From the NCBI GenBank assembly GCA_031841125.1, contig CM063108.1, positions 42,836,268 to 42,900,267 of the forward strand: a stretch of 64,000 nt of DNA. The letters are read 5' to 3'. Positions 1-9,990 of this stretch are shown here, piece after piece. The notes under the pieces are model-generated. The model had not been told where the DNA came from and did no database searches. It worked only from the letters and a program-made list of their open reading frames with translations. The translations under genes were made by a program, and so were the position numbers. The DNA is from Acanthococcus lagerstroemiae (Eukaryota > Arthropoda > Insecta > Hemiptera > Eriococcidae). Numbering within the stretch: position 1 is the stretch's first letter; each line of letters opens with the position of its first letter.

Positions 1-1244
1 TATTATCTCCTAATTTGCGCATATTCATTTTGCAGAAATAGCATCAACTATCACCAAAAATGTATCCGAAACCTTGAACATTGTTCAGGAATGGATCAGA
101 AATAAGCGACGGGACACAAAAATACGAAATGACCAACGAAACAGTGCACAACCACGACCAAGTATAAAAAAAGGCGGACGAATAGTTCAACAAAGCCGGG
201 ACATTCGTTTCCAAATTTGAATCAAAGTCAAATATCTTCATTACTGCGCACCCCTCTCACTTCCTCAAAACATCATACCTTGCAAACAATAGTGACATTA
301 GATGGTCCGTCCATCTCATCAAATTCCAGAATAGGATGTATACAATACTTTAGAATTTTTTTAAAATTTAAATTGTTTTTTAATGAATGATTTTTTTTTA
401 TTTTAAATAATATTTCAGGGTATCTACACCTATTGATAAGCAGTTTGGTTGTCGCACTGAGCTTGTCATACGTTCATGGTTTTGCCCGCTTCACGCTTAT
501 TAACTGTTCGGTTTCTTTCAGAACTTCCTCAAACTGATTGTACGAGTCCTACAGGTCCGCCGCCCGTGTTGGTTGTATCCTATTTTTGGACGCCATTCCT
601 TTGCAGTTGTAATGTAAAATTTGTAAGTCAGTCTTGCTCTCTCTGCTATCTTATATATATTTTGGGACAAGTGTTTTGTAAATTAGCTCAACCATTTCTT
701 TGGAGAGGTGCTCGTCTATGAAAATCAACTGGGGAGCCAGCTCAGATTACCTGGCCATTCAGCTTTTCCTTCTTATAGTTTTCTACCAGGTCTTATTTGA
801 CCCCATTCTTACTATTCAGTCTAACAATCATTGTTAAGGTCTGATTTCTTGAAGGCAGCCCTTGTACTGCCCAGAAATAGTAGTCTTGGAGCTCTACCTC
901 AAGGTTTTCTGTCGCCTTATTAAATATTTTCTTCACATCTTCTGACTCCTGGTACAGAATGCCATTAATTATGACATTGTTTTCTTGCTTTATTGCAGAA
1001 ATAGACTTTAAAAAAAACTTCTAAATTCGAGTACATGTAACGTTTATCTTTTTTGTTGTTTCAGTTGTATGAGATGTGTAGTGAGTTTATTCTATCTTGA
1101 TATTCATTTTTTTATTTTAACATACATATTTACTTTTTTGATGTACCATGTGCATATGTGTTACCGGAAATGTTGATTGTTCAAAGATTACAAAAACGCC
1201 TAGTCCATCACACGAGTTCCTAAAATGACCAGGTCATGACTATA
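1..1244. other. No gene seen
   Basis: AT-rich sequence with stops in all frames. The short open frames have no splice signals, signal peptide or family motif around them. I see no repeat with recognisable ends. Confidence 0.5.
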
Positions 1245-1252
1245 ATGACTAG

Positions 1253-1404
1253 CAGTGGCGCAAATACGGGAGAACCCCCCCCCCCAACCTCTTATAAGTT
1301 TATTTTTGTTCATTTAATGAAAATTGAACATAGTGAAAAAATACCTACTTTTTCTTCTATGATTTCAGCCCCCCCCCCAGAAGGAACGATTAGTTACGCT
1401 ACTG
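1253..1404. mobile_element. Short hAT-like MITE with 8-bp target duplication
   Basis: The left end reads CAGTGGCGCAAATA and the right end, read inward on the other strand, CAGTAGCGTAACTA. Flanks ATGACTAG (1245-1252) and ATGACAAG (1405-1412) match at 7 of 8 positions, the footprint expected of hAT transposases. The inside has two long C runs and no coding capacity. It is non-autonomous and depends on a transposase elsewhere. Confidence 0.75.
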
Positions 1405-2177
1405 ATGACAAGGACGTAATAACGTGTATTTTAATTGTTGTAGGCAAATGCGTTGTTGATTTATAAGATTATAAAGCTGGCCTAGGCTGTCTTGTGAGTG
1501 CCGGAGAGGTAGTAGGTACTATCAATCTTGAGGACAAAGAATGACTCAGTAGTGAAAATGAACAAAAAAATAGTTTATGCTTTTACATGCTTGAGTATTA
1601 CGTTGGTAAGAAAAACCATCTAAAATAATTGTAGAATGAAGTACAATATGACGTTTTATTCTACAGATGAGAGGAAAGCACGAACAAGAAGAAATCTGGA
1701 ACATCCGAAACGTATAATGAGCTATCACGTTTTCAGTTATCGTTGAGCCGTCAGTGTAGAAACGCGCATGCGCGGGAACATATTATAGAACAGGTGTTTT
1801 GTCTAAAATTCCCTAGACATTTAAAATTTCATAAATCCCACTAGTGACGTGTCGAAGAAAAGGGTCTTAGTGGTAAGTGAACATTCAGGCTCTTTTCTTG
1901 TGACATGTCACTCTTCTGTTCTTTAAAATCACGTTAAGCAGTCACTTTAGCTCCTAAAAACTGTGATTAAAATCGTACTTTACCATCATCTATAGAATAA
2001 ATTTATAAAATTACTCGTAAATTTTCGAAACTTCTGCCATATTTTTAAACTTTTGATTAATTACTGTTAGATCTTTCAAACTTGAATTCTGTAATATGTA
2101 GTTTACACGAATGTTATAAAGAAGGTATACTAATTTGGTGCGGTAGGTACACCTATAGTCATTTCAAAATGCAATTA
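1405..2177. other. No gene seen
   Basis: Unique-looking AT-rich sequence. A GCGCATGCGC palindrome-like stretch near 1763 is the only local peculiarity. No coding exon could be supported. Confidence 0.4.
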
Positions 2178-2541
2178 GGGGTCGTTCATTAATTATGTAC
2201 AGCCCCGGGGGGGGGGGGGTAAAAATCTCTACATAGCCTTACTGAGAAGGGGAGAGGTAGAAGCCATTCTTACGTAATATTTTATTACGTAATTTTTAAT
2301 GTAGCCACCGCTAGGCGACACATTTTCTACATGCAGCCGCTAAAGATGAGTAAATACACATACAGTGAAACCTGTTGAACCTTTTCAAATGATGTTAATT
2401 TATTTTAAAGCTTTTTAGGAAAATTCATGAAAAAATCACGTAATAAGGGGAAGGGGGTTCAGTTAATCTTATGTGTCCTTACATGGGGGTAGGGGGTCAA
2501 AAACGGCCAAAATCATCCTTACATAATTAATGAATGACCCC
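2178..2541. mobile_element. MITE with GGGGTCGTTCATTAATTA termini and TTA target duplication
   Basis: The left end GGGGTCGTTCATTAATTATG is mirrored by the right end, which reads GGGGTCATTCATTAATTATG on the minus strand. The element is flanked on both sides by TTA (2175-2177 and 2542-2544). A 3-bp TTA duplication points to the PIF/Harbinger group. The interior holds a G run near 2209 and no transposase, so it is non-autonomous. Termini of this type are widespread in insect genomes (family knowledge, not checked here). Confidence 0.75.
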
Positions 2542-2952
2542 TTAATCCACGTTTGCATGTGTTCAAATGTGCCCAGAAGTTGTGATCAAACGAAACTGTA
2601 TATGCAAAGTACTAGTGCGCAGAGGTATACTAGACACTGCCTGCTCCTGATTAGGAATTAACGAATAGGCCTACTCAATTTTGCGAATTTCAAGATTTAC
2701 TAAATTATTACGGAATTCAAGTTATTTAGTTACTATCCCTCGTTCCTAAAACCCAACGACAGTGATGTTATTGCCTGGACATTCTCAAGTTTTCCGTAAT
2801 TTTCGACAATTCCGGTAACACAAATACAATACTATTTTCTGTACAAGCTCGTTCTCTCCTCTTTGATGCCGAATTCTGTTATGGAAATATTCTGATGTAA
2901 TAAAGTACTTTTCATTTATAATTAATAAATTTTTTATTATGTCCTGAATTGT

Positions 2953-3107
2953 CAGGGGCGGATACAGAAAATAATTTCGGGGAGGGGGAGGGGTCCGAAT
3001 GAAAAATGGTATAGACGAAACATAATAGCTTTAGGTCACTATAGACAGATTTAAATGTTTGGTATTTCATGGGGGCGACCTCCCCCCCCCCTCTGTATCC
3101 GCCACTG
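2953..3107. mobile_element. Short hAT-like MITE with CAGKGGCGGATACAGA termini
   Basis: The left terminus CAGGGGCGGATACAGA is matched by the right terminus CAGTGGCGGATACAGA read on the minus strand. Flanks TGAATTGT (2945-2952) and TAAATTGT (3108-3115) agree at 7 of 8 positions, an 8-bp duplication as in hAT insertions. Internal G and C runs, no ORF of interest. Confidence 0.8.
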
Positions 3108-3189
3108 TAAATTGTGCATAGTGGCATAACGTGCATAAGAATACTGCCATATGTATGCGCGAAAATTTTGGCTTGTGTAGTGGTTTCGC

Positions 3190-3671
3190 ACACGTAATGT
3201 AATGGTACGGCGTAGTTGGAAACAAGTGATCCGTGAGCGCATTTCCACTACAAATAAATGTGTTCTTGGGGAAGCACCACTGCCAAACGCATTCCATGCG
3301 TGTGCGTTTCTTTTGAAAAGACAATATTTCGTAGTGGCATTACCACTCTGATACGTGCACGCAGAGCAACTACATTTTCATATTTTAATGTGAAAATTTT
3401 CAAGGGGGTAGTGGTACGACGTAGTGGGAAACAAGTGGTCCGTGAGCGCAGTTCTACTACGAAGAAATCGACGTAGTGGGAAACAAGTGGTCCGTGAGCG
3501 CAGTTCCACCACGAAGAGATATGTCGTCGGCGTAGCGCCACTGCCATCCGCATTCCATGCGTGTGCGTTTTCTTTGAAAAGACAATGGGTCGTAGTGGCA
3601 TTTCCACTCTAATACGTGTACGCAGCGCAACTAGATTTTCATGTTTTTAGTGGGAAAATCTTCAACGGGTA
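3190..3671 (+). repeat. Two head-to-tail copies of a ~240-bp element, with an internal 50-bp duplication
   Basis: Two copies lie in tandem, about 3190-3413 and 3414-3671. Both contain the ATTCCATGCGTGTGCGTTT block, the GAAAAGACAAT block and the ending AAATCTTCAACGGGTA or its variant. In the second copy a segment starting CGACGTAGTGGGAAACAAG occurs twice in a row (about 3418-3520). A third copy with both ends intact lies at 50984-51255. Several open frames cross the unit in both strands, but they only reflect the repeat. Confidence 0.75.
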
Positions 3672-4249
3672 CTAACAATGTTATCAAATTCTTCATACTT
3701 AAGTTTGAATGTGTTGAATAAGTTGACGGGTCACTTGCTGTGCTAAATATGAAAACCTGTTCGTTAGTTTTTAACTATCTTCAATCAACTGAGAATGCGC
3801 TTCACATTTTGCGGTAAGGTTGATAAAATAATTTTGTAGCTCGCTTATCTGAGCTGTCAGTATGGTGCATTATCAAGTGCATGGGGTTAGAAGTATGACT
3901 CGAAAAGTAGTATGGATTTGTTATTTGGGAATTCGACAACTTGAACAAAGTTATCGCTCAAAAATGAAGGAGTGGCGAAATAAAAGCAATTATTCAAGTA
4001 TAAAAAGTATAAAAAAGTGACCGCTTTGTGCTCAAGTTTTTTATCTATTACAGTGTCGCGTACCTACTATTTATGAATGTGCAGAAAGATAATCTTCATC
4101 CATATCTTCTCTGAATGCGAAGTTGCATGAACGTAGGATAAACGAGAATCTTCAAGTTGGAGGATCTAGTTTCTTTTTGGGATAAGAAAATCTCTTTCCC
4201 AAAAAGGGGGGGGGCTCGAACGCACCACCAGCTTCAGAATCGTGAATGA
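3672..4249. other. No gene seen
   Basis: AT-rich, no convincing ORF, no repeat ends seen. Confidence 0.4.
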
Positions 4250-5300
4250 AAAGGTATCGAAAAAATATCGAAATACGTGTGTCTTGATCACCGACTCCGA
4301 ATTTCACATCCGATTTTTGATTCAATGCCAATTTGGGCTTGAAATTTTAAATGTAGACTCAAAATGGGGAAAATTTAGCTGGCTGAAACCATTGAGTAAG
4401 ATACTGTAGTTAGGGTTTTCTCGAGTTGTCTATTTTAAAAATTTAGCCACATTTTTGATTCAACCACTACTGGTACCCGTAACTGAACTTATTTTCTTTC
4501 AGTGGAGCTAATTTTACTATGCAAAAAAAATTATACCCGTTATCATAACATCGGTTTCTTAGATCGCTAATTTCGAAACTCCAGGCAGATGTTTGGTCCT
4601 TCTCCGATTTGGGCCTACATGTTTAAATTTAACTCCTTCAGATGGGTAAAACTGGGCAGCTCGAACGACGGACGAATCAGAATACGGATTTTTGGATTGC
4701 CGAGTGAAAATTCCATCAGATTTTTGATCCAACTCCGATTTCAGCCTCAAATTTAACCTCCTATTTCTCTGAAGGGACCAATTTGACTTACCTAAAAAAC
4801 TTGAACAAAAATCGGAGTAGACACGGGTTTCGTTTCGTTCATTTTGAAGATCGAATGGTATTATTCGATTAGACTCTGATATGAATTCTAAAATCTAAAT
4901 TGGCCTCTCTCAAATGGACAAAATTGATCCGATTTTCTTTGACTCAATTCAGAAAATGAAACAAAGTACCGGCATAAAGGTCTGTGTCGCTGAGATCGAC
5001 TTTTTAATTAGATTTGGACGGATCTGAGGTAATGCTCGAAAAAGCGGATTCCAGGGCTCGGCTTGAGAGCAAAAATGAAAAGGAGATCCGAATGGTGCCT
5101 TTAGTTTAACTGTTCCCATTAAAAAAAAACTAATTAAACTTCGGCGAGAAAGTTGAACAAAGCATCGAAATGGTAGTTCTTTTTGGATCGTTCTCTCAGA
5201 TTTTATGATCCTATCCCAATTTGGCGCCCGAAATTCAAATTTTAAACTCAGAATGGACGAAATTCGCTTCGAAAAATCTGGTTATCACTAGTAGATTAGA
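4250..5300. repeat. Diverged tandem repeat (unit about 150-300 bp)
   Basis: A block of the type TCCGATTTTTGATTCAA, then CAATTTGGGC, then a run like AAATTTAAACTC, then AATGGACAAAATT recurs at about 4310, 4590, 4690, 4870 and 5190. Copies differ at many positions and spacing varies, so this is an old decayed satellite-like array. No coding capacity. Confidence 0.55.
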
Positions 5301-5439
5301 TTGTGTCGTGAAATTATTCCCAATCTATTTTTCATTGCCAAGTTGAGTCGGATCGAAATGGAACGGACAGGCATCTTTGAGTGCCAAAATCAAGTTTTTT
5401 GGTTAATTAATAACCCCTTCTCCAAAGGAGTTCTGAAAT

Positions 5440-6200
5440 ACTTTAGAATTTTAAGTGGTATTCTGGCTCCAAAAATTTGAAATTCGTTATACTCTAAAGT
5501 TTAAAAAAACTTTTTTACACAGAAAGGATGCAGGTATTTTTTTTCAAGAAAACAACAACAACAACAACAACGAAAAACGAAATACTTTTCATTTAAAAAA
5601 GGAAACCATGATTATATTCTTTTTCTTCGTTGAAAATTTACTGTTTTCTTTATCAAAATTTTTTCATTGCAAAATGGGAAGGAATAATTTTCCTCATTTT
5701 CTCTACGAAAAGGAATGATGAGCTGGAAAAGAGAGTGAAGTTCTTTACATTCGTGAAATAGAAAAGACGATGTTCTTCCTCAAAAAGGAGTGAAATTCAT
5801 TTCATATGAAAAAAATAGAAGGGAGATTTTCCTCTCTTTTCAAAGAGGGGAGCAAAGTTTTCGCCAAAGAGAGAAATCAGACTTTTTTTCTTCTTCTTCT
5901 GAAAGACAGAGGATATTTTTCGTTCTTCAAGAAGTGAAACAATTTATGTAGCCGTCCTCCCACTTAGAATCAGATTCTTCTCATTCAAAAAATGGAATAA
6001 GGAATGATTTTCTCTGTTTTACCAAGAATAAATAACTAAATAAAATATGGTAATTTACTTACGAATGAGAAGAAAATACTGTTTCTACATCTTCGTTCTT
6101 TCAATAAGGGTTCAAAATTAATTTTTCTTCAAAAAAAAAAAAAAGTCGAAGTTGAAGTTTTTTTTTATTTAGAAAGTGGATGTTGAGATTTTCTTCTTTC
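5440..6200. repeat. Degenerate GAA/TTC-rich repeat tract
   Basis: Short units alternating TTTTCTTC with GAAAAGGAAT and AAAGAGAGTGAAATTC recur through the tract, suggesting a decayed array with a unit of roughly 40-50 bp. An (AAC)n microsatellite sits near 5552-5570. The open frame at 5455-5718 is low-complexity Asn, Lys and Phe sequence, not a gene. Confidence 0.45.
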
Positions 6201-6303
6201 TCGAAGAAAGAGACTTCTCATGTAAGATAACTTTCTTATTTTTTGTTGAGAAAAACAACTAATGTCCCTTATTACACTACACAACAATTTGAGATTTCTC
6301 AAA

Positions 6304-6699
6304 AGAACATATTTATTTATTATTACAGCTTTGACTAGTAAGTAAGACGCTCCTAGTCTGCTCAACTTAAGGTATAAGCCTCCGTTATTCGCCTCCATGT
6401 CGAACGATTTTGGGCCATACGCTGCCATAGGGTACTCACTACTCTTGATATTTCGTCCCTCCGTCTAGTCGCCGGTCTACCTTTAGTTCTTTGAAGTCCC
6501 AAGGTGTCCACTCTGTAATATTTTTATGCCAGCTTTCCTTTCCTCTCGCTAAATGACCCGCATACCTGAATTTATTTTTCTTAATTATATATCTCATGTC
6601 TTTTGTTTTTGTTCGCCTTCTTATTTCTCATGTTGCCATTCGGTCTTTTAATTTTATATTGAGGATACTTCTCAGCATGCTGCTCTGGGTTGTGTAGAA
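6304..6699 (-). pseudogene. LINE 3' end: reverse-transcriptase polyprotein tail, broken
   Basis: On the minus strand from about 6685, one frame reads a conserved C-terminal block of non-LTR polyproteins: MLRSILNIKLKDRMAT, then EIRRRTKTKDM, KFRYAGHLARG and SWHKNITEW. After a frameshift it continues KGRPATRRRDEISRVV near 6450-6490. This corresponds to the usual segment of the form LGISLRDR..EIRRRT..AGHIAR..GRP..RW.DD. At least one stop and one frameshift break it. The tail ends in an A- and TAA-rich stretch at about 6310-6330 beside the MITE, as expected for LINE 3' ends. The RT core itself is absent. Confidence 0.7.
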
Positions 6700-6758
6700 T
6701 GGCATGAAAATATATGATTCTACATGCATTTTCAACGAGTGTTAATTTTTTGATTATG

Positions 6759-7645
6759 CAGTCGAACTTCTATTTAACGAAAGTCTCTATGCAACGAATT
6801 TTTTCCAAGTCCTTTGGAAAATGTGTTCTGTACAACGAAAAGGATTTCTATCTAACGAATTATTTTTCGCTCAAAAATTATCAAATTCTCAGAAAAATGC
6901 TCTGTCTGATTGGAAATATATAGTCAATCTCTTCAGCAAGTTGTCGATTTACGAGCGGAAATGCTTGCCACCTTTGAAACAACACGTCGAGGGCTTCAGT
7001 GCATTGATGATGTCCCTAATGTAGTTTTCCAAAATTTTAATAAAACAGAACATGTTTACGACGAAGCTACTAATGTTCTAGTGCAGCGAGACATTAGAGC
7101 TTATCTCCTTTAGTGGTGCGCCCGGGGACGTACCAAAGAGTTTTTTCTGAGTGGGAGGGGGAATTGTGAAAGTCCCAACTGACTCAGCTCAGAATTCCCA
7201 AGTATCAATGCAAAAAAAAAACCTTCGGTTGGATTTTTCCAACTGACTCAACTCAAAATTCCCAAGTATCAAACAAAAGAAGAAAAACCTTTTGCCTTGT
7301 TCGGTTTTCCCAACTTCTCAACTCAATTCCCAAGTATCAAAGCAATAAAGGGAAAAAAAAAGAAAATTTTTTTCGACTTGTTGGATTTTTTCAACTCGCC
7401 TGACTGAAATGGTGAATTTTTCCAACTGCTGAGTAAAAAATTCCTACCGGGGGGGGGGGGGAGAAGTTTCCCCCTTGCCCCCCTATCGGTACGTCCCTGG
7501 GTGCACCTCAATCAGTAGCTATGTACTTACACTGTTTTGTAGGTGTATATGTATTGTGAGAAAATAATATTCTAATTAACGAAATTTCTGTTTAAAGAAC
7601 TGAAACTTTGTCCCCTTGACACTTCGTTACATGAAAGTTCGACTG
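6759..7645. mobile_element. pogo/Tigger-like inverted-repeat element, non-coding
   Basis: The left end CAGTCGAACTTCTATTTAACG is inverted at the right as AAAGTTCGACTG, followed by TA. Subterminal AACGAA motifs repeat at both ends, a habit of pogo/Tigger elements, which insert at TA. The left TA would have to be mutated to TG. The open frames inside (6821-7024, 6910-7113) show no DDE transposase motif that I recognise. A second, younger element sits inside it (7123-7499). Assignment to pogo is inferred from the termini only. Confidence 0.55.
7123..7499. mobile_element. hAT-like MITE (CRGGGACGTACC termini), copy 1
   Basis: The left end CGGGGACGTACC and right end GGTACGTCCCTG are inverted copies. 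Flanks GGTGCGCC (7115-7122) and GGTGCACC (7500-7507) match at 7 of 8 positions. The interior has three repeats of a block containing CCCAACTGACTCAACTCA, AATTCCCAAGTATCAA and an A-rich run, then a run of 13 G. A second copy lies at 46015-46313. It is inserted inside the pogo-like element. Confidence 0.8.
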
Positions 7646-7649
7646 TAAT

Positions 7650-8145
7650 GAAGACCGGCATTCCAAAAGGTGCTTTGTCCAAAATCATGAAAAATGAGTT
7701 ACGAGCGCCATCTGTTAGGGAACGTAGTCCTCCACATATGTTCATCACCAGAATACGAAAAAATGCTCTCTCTATGCGTAAATCAATGTTCGAAGAAGAG
7801 GGTCGGGAAAAGCGTCGTTCCAAAAAGTACTTTGTCCAGTTTTATCACCGGCTCTCGTTATATACTCGTCAATTTCGGCCGAAAACAATTTTTTAGCATT
7901 TTTATCATCTTGGTGTCATTCCAAAAAGTACTTAGTCCATCGTTTTTCATACTGTTTGCTGCATAACGTAGGATTACTTCGACGGTTAGAAAATGTGTGA
8001 ACGACGTCTTATTCAGGAAGGTTCAGTGTTGCCAACCATTAAAAAAGTTTGCGAAAAAGGTAATCCCTAGGCAGCGGACGCAGTTTTTATTGATTTCTCA
8101 GAAATGTAAATTTTGGACAAAGCACGTTTTGGAATGCCGGTCTTC
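7650..8145. mobile_element. MITE with ~36-bp GAAGACCGGCATTCCAAAA termini
   Basis: The two ends are inverted copies over about 36 bp with one mismatch; both begin GAAGACCGGCATTCCAAAA and run on through GTGCTTTGTCCAAAAT. A related motif, TTCCAAAAAGTACTTTGTCC, occurs twice more inside, near 7820 and 7920. No transposase frame was recognised. It lies directly against the right end of the pogo-like element. Confidence 0.75.
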
Positions 8146-8151
8146 AAATTG

Positions 8152-8284
8152 TGGTCCAGTTAAGAAACATAATTTTTTCACGGCGCTGCTAACGTGTTCT
8201 TGAACTCGTCCTTCCCCTCCAACTTCAAAATGCCCATTATCGATGTGTATTGCCGGTTGCAAATTATGTTTCTTAACTGGACCA
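8152..8284. mobile_element. 133-bp fold-back MITE (TGGTCCAGTTAAGAAACATAA termini)
   Basis: The left arm TGGTCCAGTTAAGAAACATA is perfectly inverted at the right end (8263-8284). It has no coding capacity and is adjacent to the preceding MITE with only a few bases between. The whole unit could fold into a hairpin with a ~90-nt loop. Confidence 0.8.
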
Positions 8285-8859
8285 GACGTTAGTTCATTAT
8301 TTTTTTTCTATCTATCTGAATGCAAATTTTAGTATTATCAAGATGATACTACTGATCGAACTACTATACGTGTTTCGTATAGTTATCCGTATTAGTGTAG
8401 CTATTCCTGGACGACAAAAAGGAACAAAAAGTGAAAATTTTAATAAAATTTTAATTTTGAATATGGAAAACGAGAGGTTCTTGAGAAAAATGGTTAACGT
8501 CATCGTATTCAGCATTTAAAATACAGCTAAAATCATATAAGTTCATCCCATTATTATTTTTTATGCTGTTGGGTAGTGTTATATAAGAATCTGTACCAGC
8601 CCTAAAATTCAAATATGTAATTGCTTTAAATAAGGTAGTTAAACAGACTCAGTCTGAAAAACTGAATAAACCATCGATATTAGGTTTTTTCTTGGAACCA
8701 TTTATCGAATCAGATCAATTCTGCTCATTTCAAAACTGAAATTTCCTAGTTCAAGGCAAAAATGAAAGTCAGCTGAAAAGAAACTAATGAAATTTCAGAA
8801 ATCAGTGACCGGTGAAACTTTGATTTCAGTACCTCATTCAATTTTCGAAGTAAGGTCAA

Positions 8860-9370
8860 CTTTGCCCATTTTGAGTATGTTCAGATGTATTGAGACTTTA
8901 TAAGACTTGTTAAAAAGTAATTACGTTCATCAGGACCATTGACTTTTTATTACGACAAAGTAAGTTGATTGATTGAGGCTACCTGTTCACATTCATTGGG
9001 TTCCATTAAGATCCTATCTTTTTGGTAAGACAGAGTTAATGGAGGCTCTGTTCAGATTCATTGGGTTTCATTAAAAGATTCTATCTGTTTAGACTAGATT
9101 GTTTGAGCCCACGGTACTTATTCAGACTCATACTTGTTTCCGATGTTTTAATATGCATATATTAAGATACCAATGAATTAGTTTCTGAATAAATTAAGAC
9201 CTGTTAATACTACCTATGCTGTGTTTCGATAAGACTCTTTATCACTCTTTTGAGACTAATTGAACTTTGTAAGATTTTATTAAGTCTCATTAAAATTCGT
9301 TAATACTCTTCTAAGACTCAATATAGAATTCGTGAAAACTCGTAAGACTGATAAAATATGACGTAATACT
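8860..9370. repeat. Degenerate short-unit repeat rich in TTAAGACTC / TTCATTGGGTT
   Basis: The stretch is built of imperfect 10-25-bp units such as AAGATCCTATCT, TTCAGATTCATTGGGTTTCATT, TTAAGTCTCATTAAAATTCGTT and TAAGACTC. Units drift strongly. A second tract of the same style is at 44200-44860 inside an intron of gene B. No coding signal. Confidence 0.5.
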
Positions 9371-9850
9371 TCGTACTCGTATACCGATTAACAATGTCCT
9401 CTTATGTCCAAAATAGACCTTTTAAGCTAAAATGAATCTAACCCGTGGTTTCAGTCCATTACCCGAAAAAAAGACGGCTTATTATGTAATGCAATACTAT
9501 CTTGTTTTTGGATCCATTGGCAGAATAAAAAAGTAGTAAAAATATACTGAATCTTAGCTTTTTGGCTTATTTTTCTTCTGTAAGAAAGACCACTTGTTCC
9601 AATGCTTTCATAATACGCTTGTGTACACACTGTGCATGTGCATGTTCATTTGCATCTGTGGTTCAAAGAAATGAATTGCCGCGTTAAACATCGCAGGTGT
9701 AGCTTAATCTTGAAATTTTAATATTTAACGGATCGTACTTTTATTACTGTTCACTGACCAGTTATATAATGAAAGTACGAATACATCAGTTTAAAAGCGT
9801 TCAAAGCGAAGAAAACTTCTATTTATGAAAACTATGGAAGCACTGCCGTA
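9371..9850. other. No gene seen
   Basis: AT-rich, nothing recognisable. Confidence 0.4.
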
Positions 9851-9990
9851 GCTACACCAGAAGCTTGAATTAATGGTCGACCTTGAGAAGGAAAAGTAGT
9901 TAGTACGTTATTGATGGGCGAGCCGCGGGGGTTTAGCAAACCCTGGAATGCGGAGTACTGAAACAAATGAAAATTTGGTTGGTGAAGGAG
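9851..9990 (+). repeat. 140-bp dispersed repeat, copy 1
   Basis: This stretch, beginning near AGAAGCTTGAATTAATGGTCG and ending near GAAAATTTGGTTGGTGAAG, is closely matched by 18172-18310 on the same strand, including the ACTGAAACAAAT block. Ends are not inverted repeats, so the element type is unknown. Confidence 0.65.

Larger units (their letters stand above)
6272..8581 (+). mobile_element. MITE copy 1 (TTACACTACACAACA termini), split by nested insertions
   Basis: The left end TTACACTACACAACAATTT (6272) and the right end CTGTTGGGTAGTGTTA (8581) are the two termini of a roughly 400-bp element seen intact at 18396-18789 and 22349-22801. Here the element is in three pieces, about 6272-6303, 6700-6758 and 8290-8581. 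The gaps hold a LINE tail and a run of other inverted-repeat elements. Alignment by eye with the intact copy at 18396 defines the pieces. Confidence 0.7.

Noticed and set aside
3248..3607. 119-codon minus-strand open frame
   Set aside because: It spans the tandem element copies; the same peptide is repeated because the DNA is repeated.
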